Counted from the stretch's first letter, positions 34,934 to 45,311 are shown. The stretch is 64,000 nt of DNA from CAIUPE01 sp037131735 (GCA_037131735.1 JBAXQM010000010.1:1-64000), one strand, 5' to 3'. The notes: generated from the letters alone by a model not told the origin. Numbers and translations are program-made.

Positions 34934-37900
34934 ATGCGTTCGCCCTCAATTCCTCCCTCCCAGCGTTCCCGGGGCGTTACTGCCATTCTCGGGCCGACCA
35001 ATACCGGCAAGACTCATCTCGCCATTGAACGCATGCTGGCGCATCCCTCCGGGATTATTGGCCTGCCGTTGCGACTCTTGGCGCGTGAAGTCTATGAACG
35101 CGTTATTGCGCGCGTGGGCGCACCGGCTGTGGCCCTCATTACCGGTGAAGAAAAAATCAAACCACCTGGTGCACGTTATTATGTGGCAACTGTTGAAGCG
35201 ATGCCGCGTGATGTTGATGTGAGTTTTGTTGCGATAGATGAATGCCAACTCGCTGCTGATTTTGATCGCGGTCATATTTTCACAGATCGCGTTCTCAATA
35301 TGCGCGGTCGCGATGAAACGATGTTGATCGGTGCGGAAACGATCAAACCTTTATTGCTAAAACTCATTCCCGGTTTGCAAACAACATCGCGTCCACGCCT
35401 GTCGCAATTGACTTTTGCGGGTGATCGCAAAATCAGCCGTTTGCCGCGTCGTTCAGCCATCGTCGCGTTTTCTGCTGATGAAGTTTACGCGATTGCTGAA
35501 CTCATTCGTCGCCAAAGTGGTGGAGCCGCTGTTGTTCTTGGCGCGCTTTCACCACGAACACGCAATGCACAAGTTGCACTTTATCAATCCGGTGATGTTG
35601 ATTACCTCGTGGCGACTGATGCCATTGGTATGGGGCTCAATCTTGATGTCGATCATGTCGCCTTTGCGGGTGATCGCAAATATGACGGCACAAAATTTCG
35701 TCGACTTGTCCCGGGCGAGTTTGGCCAGATTGCAGGGCGGGCGGGCCGTTACTTAAAAGATGGCACATTCGGATCAACCGGCCGCTGCGCGCCTTTTGAA
35801 GATGAGCTCGTCGAGGCGCTCGAGTCCCATGTTTTTCCGCCCCTGCCGATGCTCCAATGGCGCAACCCAGAGCTCGATTTTTCAAGTGTCCCGGGGCTGA
35901 TCCACGCGCTGGACCGCGTTCCCGACGAAGACGGCCTGACCCGCGCGCCTTTGGCCGATGATCTGCGCGCGCTCGAGGCGGCGTCACGGGATCGCGCGAT
36001 TATGGCTGCTGCCAAAGGCCAAAAGGCTGTCGAATTGCTCTGGGCCGTCTGCCAAGTGCCTGATTATCGGAAGCTTTCCCCGCAAGCCCATGCCGACCTT
36101 GTCACCACCCTCTATCTCGATCTCGCAACCAAGGGGCAGATCCCGGCAGAGTGGTTTGCCCGCCAAATCGCCGAGGTGAACCGGACCGACGGGGATATCG
36201 ATACACTCTCGGCGAGGATAGCCCAGATCCGCACCTGGACCTTTGTCGCCAATCGGGAAAACTGGCTCGCTGATCCGACGCATTGGCAGGACGCCACGCG
36301 ACAGGTAGAAGATGCTTTGTCGGACGCGCTCCATGAGCGTCTGGCCCAACGATTTGTAGACCGCCGCACCAGCGTGCTGATGCGTCGGCTGAGAGAGAAT
36401 GCGATGCTGGAAGCGGATATCACGGCGACGGGCGAAGTGCTTGTCGAGTCACACCCTGTCGGCCGATTGATCGGGTTCCAATTTGTGCCGGAGTCAGACA
36501 CGGGCACGCCTGAAGGCAAAGCGCTCCGCGCCGCGGCCTTGCGCGCTTTGGCAAGTGAATTTGCCAACCGTGCGACACGCGTAAGCAATGCTGTCGATGA
36601 CGCCTTCGCTTTAAGCCATGACGGCTCATTGCGTTTCTTAGGTGAACCGATTGCGCGTTTAAGCGCCGGTGAAAAGCTTCTCGCGCCGCGCTTGCGTTTA
36701 CTTGCCGACGATCATCTTGACGCTACTGATCGTGAGAAGGTGCAGAACCGCATTGATCTGTGGCTCAAAGCGCATGTTGAAAAACTTCTCGGTCCTTTGT
36801 TGAAGCTGGAAGAGCCTGAAGCATTGACCGGCATGGCGCGCGGTATCGGATTCCAAATTGCTGAAGCACTCGGTGTTCTTGATCGCACAAAAGTCCACGA
36901 TGATATGAAAGCGCTTGATCAAGAGGCGCGCGCAACCTTGCGCGGTCTCGGCGTCCGTTTCGGCGCTTATCATTTGACAGTACCAGCTTTGCTTAAACCC
37001 GCACCACGCGCGCTTGCCTGTCAGCTTTGGGCACTCAAAGAAGGCGGCGCCGATGTGAAAGGGCTTGATGACATTCTTCATCTCGCCGCATCGGGACGCA
37101 CATCAATACCGATCAATCCCGAAACACCGAAGCCGCTTTATCGCGCTGCCGGTTTCCGCGTCTGTGGCACACGTGCCGTGCGCGTCGATATTCTTGAGCG
37201 TCTGGCTGATCTTATTCGTCCCGCCATTCAATATCGTCCTGGCCTAACACAAGGTGAGCCGCCAGCAGGTACTGCTGATGGTGAAGGCTTTGTTGTCACG
37301 GTTGCGATGACATCGCTTTGCGGGTGCGCGGGTGAAGATTTCAATTCGATTTTGAAGTCACTCGGCTATGTGATGGATCGTCGCGCGGGCCCTGCGATTA
37401 CCGCATCACTTGCGAAGCCGAGTGAACCGGCAACATCGGACGTGACGATAGAAACGATACAGAGTGAAGCTTCTACAGAGATAGAGGATGCATCGGAAAC
37501 GTCGGCCTTGGCGAGTGACGTGGTCGAGATTACACCAACGGTTGTTGAAGAAACGCCTTCTGATGCGGCGGCTGCAACGGAAGCGGCAGAGCCTGTGATG
37601 ATCGAAGTGTGGCGGCAACACCGCCATCGTCCGCAAGGCCAACGTCCTGATCGCCGGAAGCCCCATCAGGGCAAGCCGCGTGACAGCGAAGCTGCTTCGT
37701 CACCAGACGCTGCGAATGCAACGCAACCAAACGAAAAGAAACATTTTCATCGCCGCTCTGAAAAACGTTCAGGCGAGGAAAGCGAGAGCCGCCCGCCGCG
37801 TAAACCTCATGCGAAGCATGAAGGGGGGCGTGAAGACCGTCGCGGTGGTCAGCGCTTTGAAGGACGTGATCGCAACAAGGATCAAGCGCGCAAGCCTGAT

Positions 37901-38014
37901 CGCGGATGGCAAGATCCGCCACGCGCGAAAGAGAAAGATCGCGCACCTGATCCCGATTCGCCTTTTGCAAAATTGCTGGCGTTGAAATCGCAACTTGAAG
38001 GCAAAGACAAATAG
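34934..38014 (+). CDS. SUV3-like superfamily 2 helicase
   Basis: In this 1026-residue protein the helicase core (about residues 10-330) has motif I in ILGPTNTGKTHLAIERML, motif II in VAIDECQLAADF (DECQ), and motif VI in FGQIAGRAGRYLKDG. That is the pattern of mitochondrial SUV3 and its alphaproteobacterial relatives (MgpS-type). A long middle part follows. The last ~170 residues are low-complexity and basic (repeated Arg/Lys/His with Asp/Glu, such as RHRPQGQRPDRRKPHQGK), as in an RNA-binding disordered tail. It probably unwinds structured RNA. The S4-domain and ferredoxin genes often seen after it are absent here. Confidence 0.9.
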   Translation: MRSPSIPPSQRSRGVTAILGPTNTGKTHLAIERMLAHPSGIIGLPLRLLAREVYERVIARVGAPAVALITGEEKIKPPGARYYVATVEAMPRDVDVSFVAIDECQLAADFDRGHIFTDRVLNMRGRDETMLIGAETIKPLLLKLIPGLQTTSRPRLSQLTFAGDRKISRLPRRSAIVAFSADEVYAIAELIRRQSGGAAVVLGALSPRTRNAQVALYQSGDVDYLVATDAIGMGLNLDVDHVAFAGDRKYDGTKFRRLVPGEFGQIAGRAGRYLKDGTFGSTGRCAPFEDELVEALESHVFPPLPMLQWRNPELDFSSVPGLIHALDRVPDEDGLTRAPLADDLRALEAASRDRAIMAAAKGQKAVELLWAVCQVPDYRKLSPQAHADLVTTLYLDLATKGQIPAEWFARQIAEVNRTDGDIDTLSARIAQIRTWTFVANRENWLADPTHWQDATRQVEDALSDALHERLAQRFVDRRTSVLMRRLRENAMLEADITATGEVLVESHPVGRLIGFQFVPESDTGTPEGKALRAAALRALASEFANRATRVSNAVDDAFALSHDGSLRFLGEPIARLSAGEKLLAPRLRLLADDHLDATDREKVQNRIDLWLKAHVEKLLGPLLKLEEPEALTGMARGIGFQIAEALGVLDRTKVHDDMKALDQEARATLRGLGVRFGAYHLTVPALLKPAPRALACQLWALKEGGADVKGLDDILHLAASGRTSIPINPETPKPLYRAAGFRVCGTRAVRVDILERLADLIRPAIQYRPGLTQGEPPAGTADGEGFVVTVAMTSLCGCAGEDFNSILKSLGYVMDRRAGPAITASLAKPSEPATSDVTIETIQSEASTEIEDASETSALASDVVEITPTVVEETPSDAAAATEAAEPVMIEVWRQHRHRPQGQRPDRRKPHQGKPRDSEAASSPDAANATQPNEKKHFHRRSEKRSGEESESRPPRKPHAKHEGGREDRRGGQRFEGRDRNKDQARKPDRGWQDPPRAKEKDRAPDPDSPFAKLLALKSQLEGKDK

Positions 38015-38038
38015 GAAACGCTTAGGTTATAGTGTCTC

Positions 38039-40411
38039 TTACTTTGTACGATCGTCATTCACGAGCATCGTACGGCCGACAATCTCGCCCAATCCATGGG
38101 CGCGTAAGCCGCGATCAATGGCAAAAAGCAAATCGGAACTGACGCGCCCTGCGTCGTCAACATCAGCGACATAGCCCGTCAATTCGAATTCTTTAACGGA
38201 CTCGCCCAGTTTTTTATACTGAACCTGCGGTGTGGGATCGCGCAGAAGTTTTGTATTCGCCTGCGCCGCCTCATTCATAAGGCTCTGAACGAGATCAGGA
38301 TCCGCATCACGCGAGACGGGAATAGATACAACGACACGCCCAGTGCGATCATTGTGAACGCGATTTTTAACAACGCCCGAGACAAGCGAAGAATTGGGAA
38401 CGATCAATACTGAACGATCAAAAGTTTCAATTTCAGTGGCACGCACATTGATGCGTTTGACGTGACCTTCTTCTGCGCCGACCGCAATCCAGTCACCAAC
38501 ACGAATAGCGCGTTCCCATAAAAGAATAAGACCCGAGACGAAATTATTGACGATGGATTGCAGACCAAAACCGATACCAACCGACAATGCACCGGCGACG
38601 ATTGTCACCTTCTCTAGACTCAGACCCAGGCCACTGAGGGACATCGCAGCGGCCACGATGAAGCCGGCATAGCCGATGCCGGTTACAATCGAATTTCTTA
38701 AGCCTGAGTCGAGATGCGTGCGCGGTAAATAATTTTGTGTGAGCCAGCGCTGCAATCCGCGTGTGAGAATAATGCCCGCACCAAACAAAAGGATTGCAAA
38801 AAAGGCAGCACCAAATGAAATTGTGACTTCACCAATAGAGAAGCCAAAAATCACCGCTTTAAGCGGCAGCAAGATATCACCGGAATCAACGCGCCAAGGC
38901 GCAAGCGCTAATGTGACTCCGAGACCTAAAACTAAGAGCTGTAAGACGCCCGAAAGGATAACGGCAATTTGTTCAAGTGCCGGGCGAGAAAGGCCTGATG
39001 CAGATTGGATCGAGCGGAACGCCGGAGTACCAGGCGATAAGAGATAGTCGAATGAATCTTCGGCAATCTGGCGTCCGATAAATGTCAAAACAGCCAAGAT
39101 CACAATCGTCACAAGTTGATCGGCTAAAAAGCCGGCGAGCACGGGATAACCGAAAAATGCTGCGCCAGTAATTCCGACAATCATTACCCAGCCGAAGAGT
39201 CGCGCAATAACAATCCAAAAGGGGCGGCTTTCCCCCGGGGCTTCATTGCGATCTTCAGGTTTGAGGCGATAGAGACCAATTGTCAGAGTCGCGGCAACGA
39301 GGAGCGCGATGAAAGACTTTGATAAAACAGATAGCCCTAGGCCCGCGACAATTGCTTGATTGATCGACTCGATGACGCGACCTGCAGCGATTAAAAGTGC
39401 GATCCGTCTCGCAAGGGCTGATAATTTTTCAGCCTGACGATCACTGAGATCGAGAACACGCCATTCGGGTTTTGCGGTGGCAAGGACACCACCGGCAAGA
39501 CTGCTGATAAAGCTGATAAAGACAACCGCGCGTAGAAAAGCGACCATCACGGGCTCGACGCGATTAGGCAACAAGGCCGCGCCGTCAATCGCCTGTTCGA
39601 TCGCAAAGATGCCAAAGAACGGAATAACAAACCCAATGATACCAACAGCAACCGCACGTAATGCGCGCTGCAGTCGTGTCGGGTTACCGAAGCGCGTTGA
39701 GCGCTCAATCATCGCCAAGACGTAACGTCGTGCCGAGATGGTGGCGAAGGCGGTTAATCCTAGGCCAAGGGCAATTAAAAATCCACCGAGCAAGCCGGCG
39801 CGCGCAACAGCGCGTTCAATTGTATCGCGCGCGACGATACCGAGCGCCCGCAAGTCATGCGTAAAGTTAAGGCCAATATCGGACCACAGAGCCGGGGAAA
39901 GCACGCTTGCTGATTGAGAAAAAAGTTGCTGGGTAAAGAGGGCGCGTCGTTTATCTGAAATCGCGGTTTGTAATTGTTCGGCTTGCACCGAGAGAGTGCG
40001 GGCGAGCTTTACGGTGTCATCAAATTCTTTCAGCGCTTTTTCACGATCCTCGCGCTCTTTTGAAATATCCGGACTCTCGGGAGGCGCCTTCTCATCTGGC
40101 TTCGGACCAAGCTCTTTCAACCGGGAGCGAATGGCTTCGGCACGCGGCGATTGTTCATCGGAAATTGTTTTGACCGATTGCGCTATGGCTTCAACCCGCG
40201 ACCGATTCTCCTGAAGTGCACCATCTCCAAAGGGGCGGGAATTAATCCCCGCTTCAATTGCATCAAGTTCAAGCCGTAAGGCATCGAGTTGCGCGCGAAT
40301 ATTTGTTTGATCCTGCGCGAAAGCAAAAGACCACCACGATAAAAATAGAAGGGCGATGATAAACAGGGCGAAGCTCTTACCCTGTCGACGAAGATCCCAT
40401 GACATGTTCAT
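38039..40411 (-). CDS. MscS-type mechanosensitive channel with N-terminal DUF3772
   Basis: This 790-residue inner-membrane protein has a signal peptide (SFALFIIALLFLSWWSFAFA), a periplasmic coiled-coil-like DUF3772 domain (about residues 30-170) and around ten hydrophobic helices. The C-terminal MscS domain contains SVGIGFGLQSIVNNFVSGLILLWERAIRVGDW and FDRSVLIVPNSSLVSGVVKNRVHND. Such large MscS/MscK-like channels open on membrane tension to release osmolytes. I start at ATG 40411 because the signal peptide follows directly. The frame to 40636 would bury it and overlap the ppa gene. Confidence 0.9.
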   Translation of the reverse strand: MNMSWDLRRQGKSFALFIIALLFLSWWSFAFAQDQTNIRAQLDALRLELDAIEAGINSRPFGDGALQENRSRVEAIAQSVKTISDEQSPRAEAIRSRLKELGPKPDEKAPPESPDISKEREDREKALKEFDDTVKLARTLSVQAEQLQTAISDKRRALFTQQLFSQSASVLSPALWSDIGLNFTHDLRALGIVARDTIERAVARAGLLGGFLIALGLGLTAFATISARRYVLAMIERSTRFGNPTRLQRALRAVAVGIIGFVIPFFGIFAIEQAIDGAALLPNRVEPVMVAFLRAVVFISFISSLAGGVLATAKPEWRVLDLSDRQAEKLSALARRIALLIAAGRVIESINQAIVAGLGLSVLSKSFIALLVAATLTIGLYRLKPEDRNEAPGESRPFWIVIARLFGWVMIVGITGAAFFGYPVLAGFLADQLVTIVILAVLTFIGRQIAEDSFDYLLSPGTPAFRSIQSASGLSRPALEQIAVILSGVLQLLVLGLGVTLALAPWRVDSGDILLPLKAVIFGFSIGEVTISFGAAFFAILLFGAGIILTRGLQRWLTQNYLPRTHLDSGLRNSIVTGIGYAGFIVAAAMSLSGLGLSLEKVTIVAGALSVGIGFGLQSIVNNFVSGLILLWERAIRVGDWIAVGAEEGHVKRINVRATEIETFDRSVLIVPNSSLVSGVVKNRVHNDRTGRVVVSIPVSRDADPDLVQSLMNEAAQANTKLLRDPTPQVQYKKLGESVKEFELTGYVADVDDAGRVSSDLLFAIDRGLRAHGLGEIVGRTMLVNDDRTK

Positions 40412-40548
40412 AGAAAGATGTGCCTTCCGCCTCTCAGCCGAATCATCGGACAACCGCCAACGGAATGTCTCCGTAACGCGAAAGTTACGCACGCGCAAAG
40501 GCGGATGATCACGCGATATACGAATTAACACGTCGGCTGGCGAGGCGT

Positions 40549-41082
40549 TCAGCCTTTTTTCTTCGCGCGCTCGACCCCTTCGAGAATCAAGCGGCGCGCT
40601 TCTGCGGCATCGCCCCAGCGAACGATCTTGACCCATTTACCCGGCTCAAGATCTTTGTAATGGGCAAAAAAATGTTCAATCTGATGAATCGTAATCTCGG
40701 GGAGATCGGTATAATTCATCACCTTCTCATAACGCTTCGTGAGCTTAGCGCTCGGCACCGCTACGATTTTTTCATCGCCGCCGGATTCATCTTCCATCAC
40801 AAGCACGCCCACAGGACGAACGCTCATAATGGCGCCGGGGATGATCGCGCGCGTATTCGCAACAATCACATCGCACGGGTCACCATCATCCGAGAGCGTA
40901 TGCGGAATGAAGCCGTAATTTCCGGGATAGCGCATCGACGTATAGAGAAAGCGATCGACCACAAGCGCGCCCGCCTCTTTATCGATTTCATATTTGATCG
41001 GCTCACCGCCAATCGGAACCTCGATCACGACATTGACATCATCGGGGGCATTTTTTCCGATCGAGATGGCTTTGAGATTCAT
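40549..41082 (-). CDS. ppa: Inorganic pyrophosphatase (family I)
   Basis: This 177-residue cytosolic enzyme hydrolyses pyrophosphate and so drives biosynthetic reactions. Family I motifs are VVIEVPIGGEPIKYEIDKE, YPGNYGFIPHTLSDDGDPCDVIV with the metal-binding aspartates, and a closing FFAHYKDLEPGKWVKIVRWG. Length is normal. It precedes the MscS-type gene on the same strand, with a 137-bp gap that holds no clear signal. Confidence 0.97.
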   Translation of the reverse strand: MNLKAISIGKNAPDDVNVVIEVPIGGEPIKYEIDKEAGALVVDRFLYTSMRYPGNYGFIPHTLSDDGDPCDVIVANTRAIIPGAIMSVRPVGVLVMEDESGGDEKIVAVPSAKLTKRYEKVMNYTDLPEITIHQIEHFFAHYKDLEPGKWVKIVRWGDAAEARRLILEGVERAKKKG

Positions 41083-41250
41083 CGGCGTTCTACCTTAAGT
41101 ACGAAATGTGGAGGCAATATAAAGCCTTGGTAGAGGCTCGAGCGCGACAGGACAAGAACGACTTTCGGGGAACAGTGACGCATTTGTCCTCCATCAAACG
41201 GTCATATTGCTTTGACAGGAGATACGACGCTCTCCATAGTCCGCGCACTC

Positions 41251-42261
41251 ATGAATGAACACGTCAAAGCTCCCCCGAAAAGCCGAAACCCCTATTATCA
41301 GGGGCCTGTAAGCGACCATTTTGATGGCGAGCATTTCTTCAACCCGGGTCGGCGTTGGGGAAAATCTGCAGGCGACCTTCTGCGCTGGATGATGGAACGG
41401 AAGCCCGAGCGCTGGCCGCCCTCACATCCAAGCCCCTTCTCAGATGTCCCGCCGCATCGTGTTCCCGGCCGCGATATCCGACTGTCTTTTGTCGGCCATG
41501 CGAGTTTTCTTTTACAAACAGGCGGTCTCAATATTCTAATTGACCCTGTTTGGTCGGATCGCGTGTCACCCATCCGTTTCGCCGGACCAAAACGCGTCAA
41601 CCCGCCCGGTATTCCGTTTGAGAAACTGCCGCCAATCGATGTGGTGCTCGTTTCGCACAATCATTATGACCATCTCGATGTGCCAACATTACGCCGTCTC
41701 CATGCGGTGCATGCGCCCCGCATTGTGACGCCGCTCGGCAATGACACGATCATCCGCCAAGCCCACGCGGGCATCCGCGCCGAAGCCCATGATTGGGGCG
41801 CGCGCGTTGAACTCGCGCCCGGAATCGCTGTGCATTTCGAGGAAGCCTATCACTGGTCAGCACGTGGACTGCGCGACCGGTTGCGCGCGCTATGGGCTGC
41901 TTTTGTAATCGAAACACCGAGCGGTCGAATCTATCATGTCGGTGATACCGGCTTTCACGACGGAAAAATCTTCCCAGCCGCACGTGACAAACATGGTCGT
42001 ATCAAACTCGCGATCCTGCCCATCGGGGCTTACGAACCACGCTGGTTCATGGCCGAACAACATATGAACCCGGATGAAGCGGTACGCGCCTTGATCGCGC
42101 TTGGGGCAGAACGCGCTGTTGCCCATCATTGGGGCACATTTCAATTGACGAATGAAGGCGTGACGCGTCCGCCGGAAGATCTCCGAAAAGCACTCGCGAC
42201 ACATAAAGTGGATGAAAAGAAATTTGCCGTGTTGCGGCCCGGTGAAGTGTTAAACGCTTAA
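41251..42261 (+). CDS. MBL-fold metal-dependent hydrolase (NAPE-PLD/RomA-like)
   Basis: This 336-residue metallo-beta-lactamase-fold protein is of the COG2220 group. It begins with the conserved NPYYQGPVSDHFDGEHFFNP. The metal motif is VSHNHYDHLDVPTLRRL (HxHxDH), with further ligands in YHVGDTGFHDG and RAVAHHWGTFQL. This branch contains RomA and NAPE-phospholipase D-like proteins that may cleave lipid or phosphodiester substrates. The substrate here is unknown. The start is uncertain: TTG at 41212 and ATG at 41251 both lack a good ribosome site. Confidence 0.85.
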   Translation: MNEHVKAPPKSRNPYYQGPVSDHFDGEHFFNPGRRWGKSAGDLLRWMMERKPERWPPSHPSPFSDVPPHRVPGRDIRLSFVGHASFLLQTGGLNILIDPVWSDRVSPIRFAGPKRVNPPGIPFEKLPPIDVVLVSHNHYDHLDVPTLRRLHAVHAPRIVTPLGNDTIIRQAHAGIRAEAHDWGARVELAPGIAVHFEEAYHWSARGLRDRLRALWAAFVIETPSGRIYHVGDTGFHDGKIFPAARDKHGRIKLAILPIGAYEPRWFMAEQHMNPDEAVRALIALGAERAVAHHWGTFQLTNEGVTRPPEDLRKALATHKVDEKKFAVLRPGEVLNA

Positions 42262-42273
42262 ATCACATCGCGT

Positions 42274-42996
42274 TTATTTTTTTGGCTGCACGAGAATATT
42301 GATTGTTGTTTCAGGCGAATTCGATTTCTCGCCGAAGATCAAATATTCCTCGATAAAAGCGTCTTTGACGACAATATCTTTGGCATCAAGATAGGCGGTG
42401 ATCTGTTCATACGCGCCATCGATTTCGTCATAAGACGCAAGATGGACGAAGCGGATCGCTTTACCCGCAATCGTTTCCCCTATCCGCATATCGCTTCCCA
42501 AATCACTCAGCGGGCTTGAGGGCACTATAGCGATGGGCAGCATAATGTCATAGGTAAAGCCGGTTTCGCTCGTCTCAACAAAAATCGTCAGCGGATAACC
42601 AGTGACATCGAGCTTTGATTTTTCGGCCGCACTTTTGAGTTTTGAAACCGCTTCACGGATTTGGTCATAGGCCTTTTCCCATTCGCCTTTGCCGTGCGCG
42701 ATGAGAGCGGGGCGTGACTCAAGCGTGAGCCGATCCGGCAAAATCACATCGGACGCCGGAGGGGCGACGCTTTTAAGCGTGGCCGTCGCACTCGTGGGGG
42801 ACGCTGGTGCAGCGGGTGCCGGTGCGGGCGGGGCTTCAAGGGCGCCCTTCGGGGTTTCAAGCGGCATGACGACGGGCGGCGGAAGATCTGGAGGTGGCGC
42901 CAAAGGCATTTGGTCGATGGATTGCGCCCCAACCGGCAAAAGGCCAAAGCCTAGAGCCAGAAAAAGTCCAAGAATGGGAGCGGGCCGCAAGGACAT
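42274..42996 (-). CDS. Exported GyrI-like (effector-binding) domain protein
   Basis: This 240-residue protein has a signal peptide (MSLRPAPILGLFLALGFGLLPVGAQ), then a Pro/Ala-rich linker (about residues 28-75). A GyrI-like/AraC effector-binding domain occupies the C-terminal 150 residues (YPLTIFVETSETGFTYDIMLPIAI, IRFVHLASYDEIDGAYEQITAYL, EEYLIFGEKSNSPETTINILVQ). Such domains normally bind small amphipathic ligands in the cytosol, and an exported version is less usual. An upstream frame to 43293 overlaps the divergent dapF start and is not supported. Confidence 0.75.
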   Translation of the reverse strand: MSLRPAPILGLFLALGFGLLPVGAQSIDQMPLAPPPDLPPPVVMPLETPKGALEAPPAPAPAAPASPTSATATLKSVAPPASDVILPDRLTLESRPALIAHGKGEWEKAYDQIREAVSKLKSAAEKSKLDVTGYPLTIFVETSETGFTYDIMLPIAIVPSSPLSDLGSDMRIGETIAGKAIRFVHLASYDEIDGAYEQITAYLDAKDIVVKDAFIEEYLIFGEKSNSPETTINILVQPKK

Positions 42997-43156
42997 AAAG
43001 GGCGTTTCTCCACTTTCAGGGACGCCGGCCCCTGATTCGTGCCGACGATAGACCAGAGACGGGTCATGGGTCGAGCACCAGCTTCTTCGCACGACAGAAC
43101 CCCTCGCCTGTCCGCGCCTCGCCATGCTATGCCCCGCGCGCAAGGAGTATGATGCG

Positions 43157-44032
43157 ATGACCAGTCCTCTCGCCGGCCGGCCTTTTGTGAAAATGAATGG
43201 CGCTGGCAATGCGATCACCATTCTGGATTTGCGCGGCACATCTCTCACCGTGTCGGCAGCAGAGGCGCGCGCGATCGCGCAAAATCGCTCCACCGCTTTT
43301 GATCAATTGATGGTGATCTTTGATCCGCATTCCAAAGAGAGTGACGGCTTCATGCGGATCTTCAATACGGATGGCAGCGAATCCTCAGCCTGCGGTAATG
43401 GCACGCGCTGCGTGAGCTGGCATATGCTTCAGGATCAAACAAAAGATCATCTCGTACTTGAAACAAAAGCCGGACGTCTTGACTGCCGTCGCGAAGCCGA
43501 ATTCGCCTTTACGATAGACATGGGGATGCCGCGTTTCGACTGGCAAAAGATTCCTCTCTCGCGCGCGGTTAGTGACATCGATCATATCAATTTTTCTTAC
43601 ACAACAACAAATGGTAAACTATTGAGCGATCCTGCTGGTGTGAATATGGGCAATCCGCATGCGATTTTCTTTGTTGAGAATGTCGAAGCCTATGCGCTTG
43701 ATGTGAATGGTCCGATCCTCGAACATGATTCCCTGTTTCCTGAGCGCGCGAATATCTCACTCGTTCACATTATTGATCGCGGCCATGTTATTCAGAAAGT
43801 ATGGGAGCGCGGCGCGGGTCTCACACTTGCTTGCGGCTCTGGCGCCTGCGCTGCTGTTGTTGCTTCGTCGCGTCGTAGTCTAACGGAACGCCAAGTGCGC
43901 GTGAGTCTTCCCGGTGGCGATCTTATAATTCATTATCGCGCAAGCGACTCGCATGTTCTAATGACGGGTCCAGTGGAATTTGAACATCGCGGTACACTTG
44001 ATTCGGCCCTCCTCAGGGATATCGCTCGATGA
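43157..44032 (+). CDS. dapF: Diaminopimelate epimerase
   Basis: This 291-residue enzyme converts LL- to meso-diaminopimelate for lysine and peptidoglycan synthesis. The catalytic cysteines lie in GSESSACGNGTRCV and LTLACGSGACAAVVA, and the opening FVKMNGAGNAITILDLRG is characteristic. The ATG at 43157 follows a GGAG site (AAGGAGTATGATGCG). The stop overlaps the mtaB start by 4 bp, so the two genes are translationally coupled. Confidence 0.96.
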   Translation: MTSPLAGRPFVKMNGAGNAITILDLRGTSLTVSAAEARAIAQNRSTAFDQLMVIFDPHSKESDGFMRIFNTDGSESSACGNGTRCVSWHMLQDQTKDHLVLETKAGRLDCRREAEFAFTIDMGMPRFDWQKIPLSRAVSDIDHINFSYTTTNGKLLSDPAGVNMGNPHAIFFVENVEAYALDVNGPILEHDSLFPERANISLVHIIDRGHVIQKVWERGAGLTLACGSGACAAVVASSRRSLTERQVRVSLPGGDLIIHYRASDSHVLMTGPVEFEHRGTLDSALLRDIAR

Positions 44033-45288
44033 GCGTCACGCTCGTGACACTGGGATGCCGTCTCAATCTCGTTGAATCGGAGGCGATGAAAGATGCCGCA
44101 ACCGCAAGCGGTCTTACCGATATTGTCATCGTCAATACCTGTGCGGTTACGGCCGAAGCGGTGCGTCAAGCGCGTCAAACCATTCGCAAAATTAAACGCG
44201 AAACACCAGATAAGAAAATCATCGTTACGGGATGCGCTGCACAAATCGAGCCTGAGCGTTTTGCTGCGCTTGACGAGGTGACGCTTGTCATCGGCAATGA
44301 TTCAAAAACAAAGCGCGAAACATGGTTAGAACTCGCGCAATCACTCGGTGATGAAGACCATGCCTATCCGCGCGTGCGAGTTGCCGACATTATGGCTGTC
44401 ACCGAACACGCGCCCCATTTTGTTTCGGCATTTTCAGAAAACACGCGCGCTTTTGTTGAAGTGCAGAATGGCTGCGACCATCGCTGCACATTTTGTATTA
44501 TTCCCTATGGCCGTGGTGTTTCCCGCTCCGTACCCATGGGCGATGTGGTCGATCAAATCACAAAATTGGTTGATGCAGGCCATAAAGAGGCTGTTCTCAC
44601 AGGTGTTGATCTTACAAGCTATGGCCCCGATCTACCCGGATCACCGAAGCTTGGCCAACTCGTCAAAGCTATTTTGAGGCATGTGCCCGATTTGAAACGC
44701 CTCCGCATCTCTTCGATTGATTCCGTTGAAGCCGATGATGATCTGATCGACGCCATTGCAACCGAGCCACGCTTAATGCCGCATCTTCATCTGTCCTTAC
44801 AGTCAGGTGATGATCTAATTTTAAAACGCATGAAACGGCGTCATCTGCGTGATGATGCTATCCGCATCTGTACCGCATTGAAAAAGGCGCGACCTGAGCT
44901 TGTCTTTGGTGCCGATCTGATCGCAGGCTTTCCGACGGAAAGCGATGAGGCTTTTGAAAACTCCTTGCGCCTCGTCGATGAATGCAGCCTCTCATTCCTG
45001 CATGTGTTTCCCTACTCGCCGCGCAACGGAACGCCTGCGGCAAAGATGCCGCAAGTCAAATCGGATATCATAAAGAGCCGTGCCAAACGTTTGCGAGAAA
45101 AAGGCGAAGAGGTTTTGGCAAAGCATCTGCAAACTCTAGTCGGTACGGAACAAGAAATTCTTGTCGAGCGCGGCGGTTTGGCGCGGACACAATGCTTCAC
45201 GCCTGTTTATGTTTCAGATCGGTTTGAAGCGGGCTCACTGACGCGCGTAGAAATTGCCGCCCATGACGGCATACGTTTAACGATTTAA
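44029..45288 (+). CDS. mtaB: tRNA t6A37 methylthiotransferase MtaB
   Basis: This 419-residue radical SAM enzyme adds a methylthio group to t6A37 of tRNAs reading ANN codons. The N-terminal UPF0004 domain has cluster cysteines in VTLGCRLNLVESEAM, VNTCAVTAEAVRQAR and VTGCAAQIEP. The radical SAM cluster is CDHRCTFCIIPYGRG (CxxxCxxC). A TRAM-like end follows. It overlaps dapF by 4 bp and lies upstream of ftsY, as in many alphaproteobacteria. Confidence 0.94.
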   Translation: MSVTLVTLGCRLNLVESEAMKDAATASGLTDIVIVNTCAVTAEAVRQARQTIRKIKRETPDKKIIVTGCAAQIEPERFAALDEVTLVIGNDSKTKRETWLELAQSLGDEDHAYPRVRVADIMAVTEHAPHFVSAFSENTRAFVEVQNGCDHRCTFCIIPYGRGVSRSVPMGDVVDQITKLVDAGHKEAVLTGVDLTSYGPDLPGSPKLGQLVKAILRHVPDLKRLRISSIDSVEADDDLIDAIATEPRLMPHLHLSLQSGDDLILKRMKRRHLRDDAIRICTALKKARPELVFGADLIAGFPTESDEAFENSLRLVDECSLSFLHVFPYSPRNGTPAAKMPQVKSDIIKSRAKRLREKGEEVLAKHLQTLVGTEQEILVERGGLARTQCFTPVYVSDRFEAGSLTRVEIAAHDGIRLTI

Positions 45289-45311
45289 ATAAACTTAGAA
45301 ATCACTCGTTG

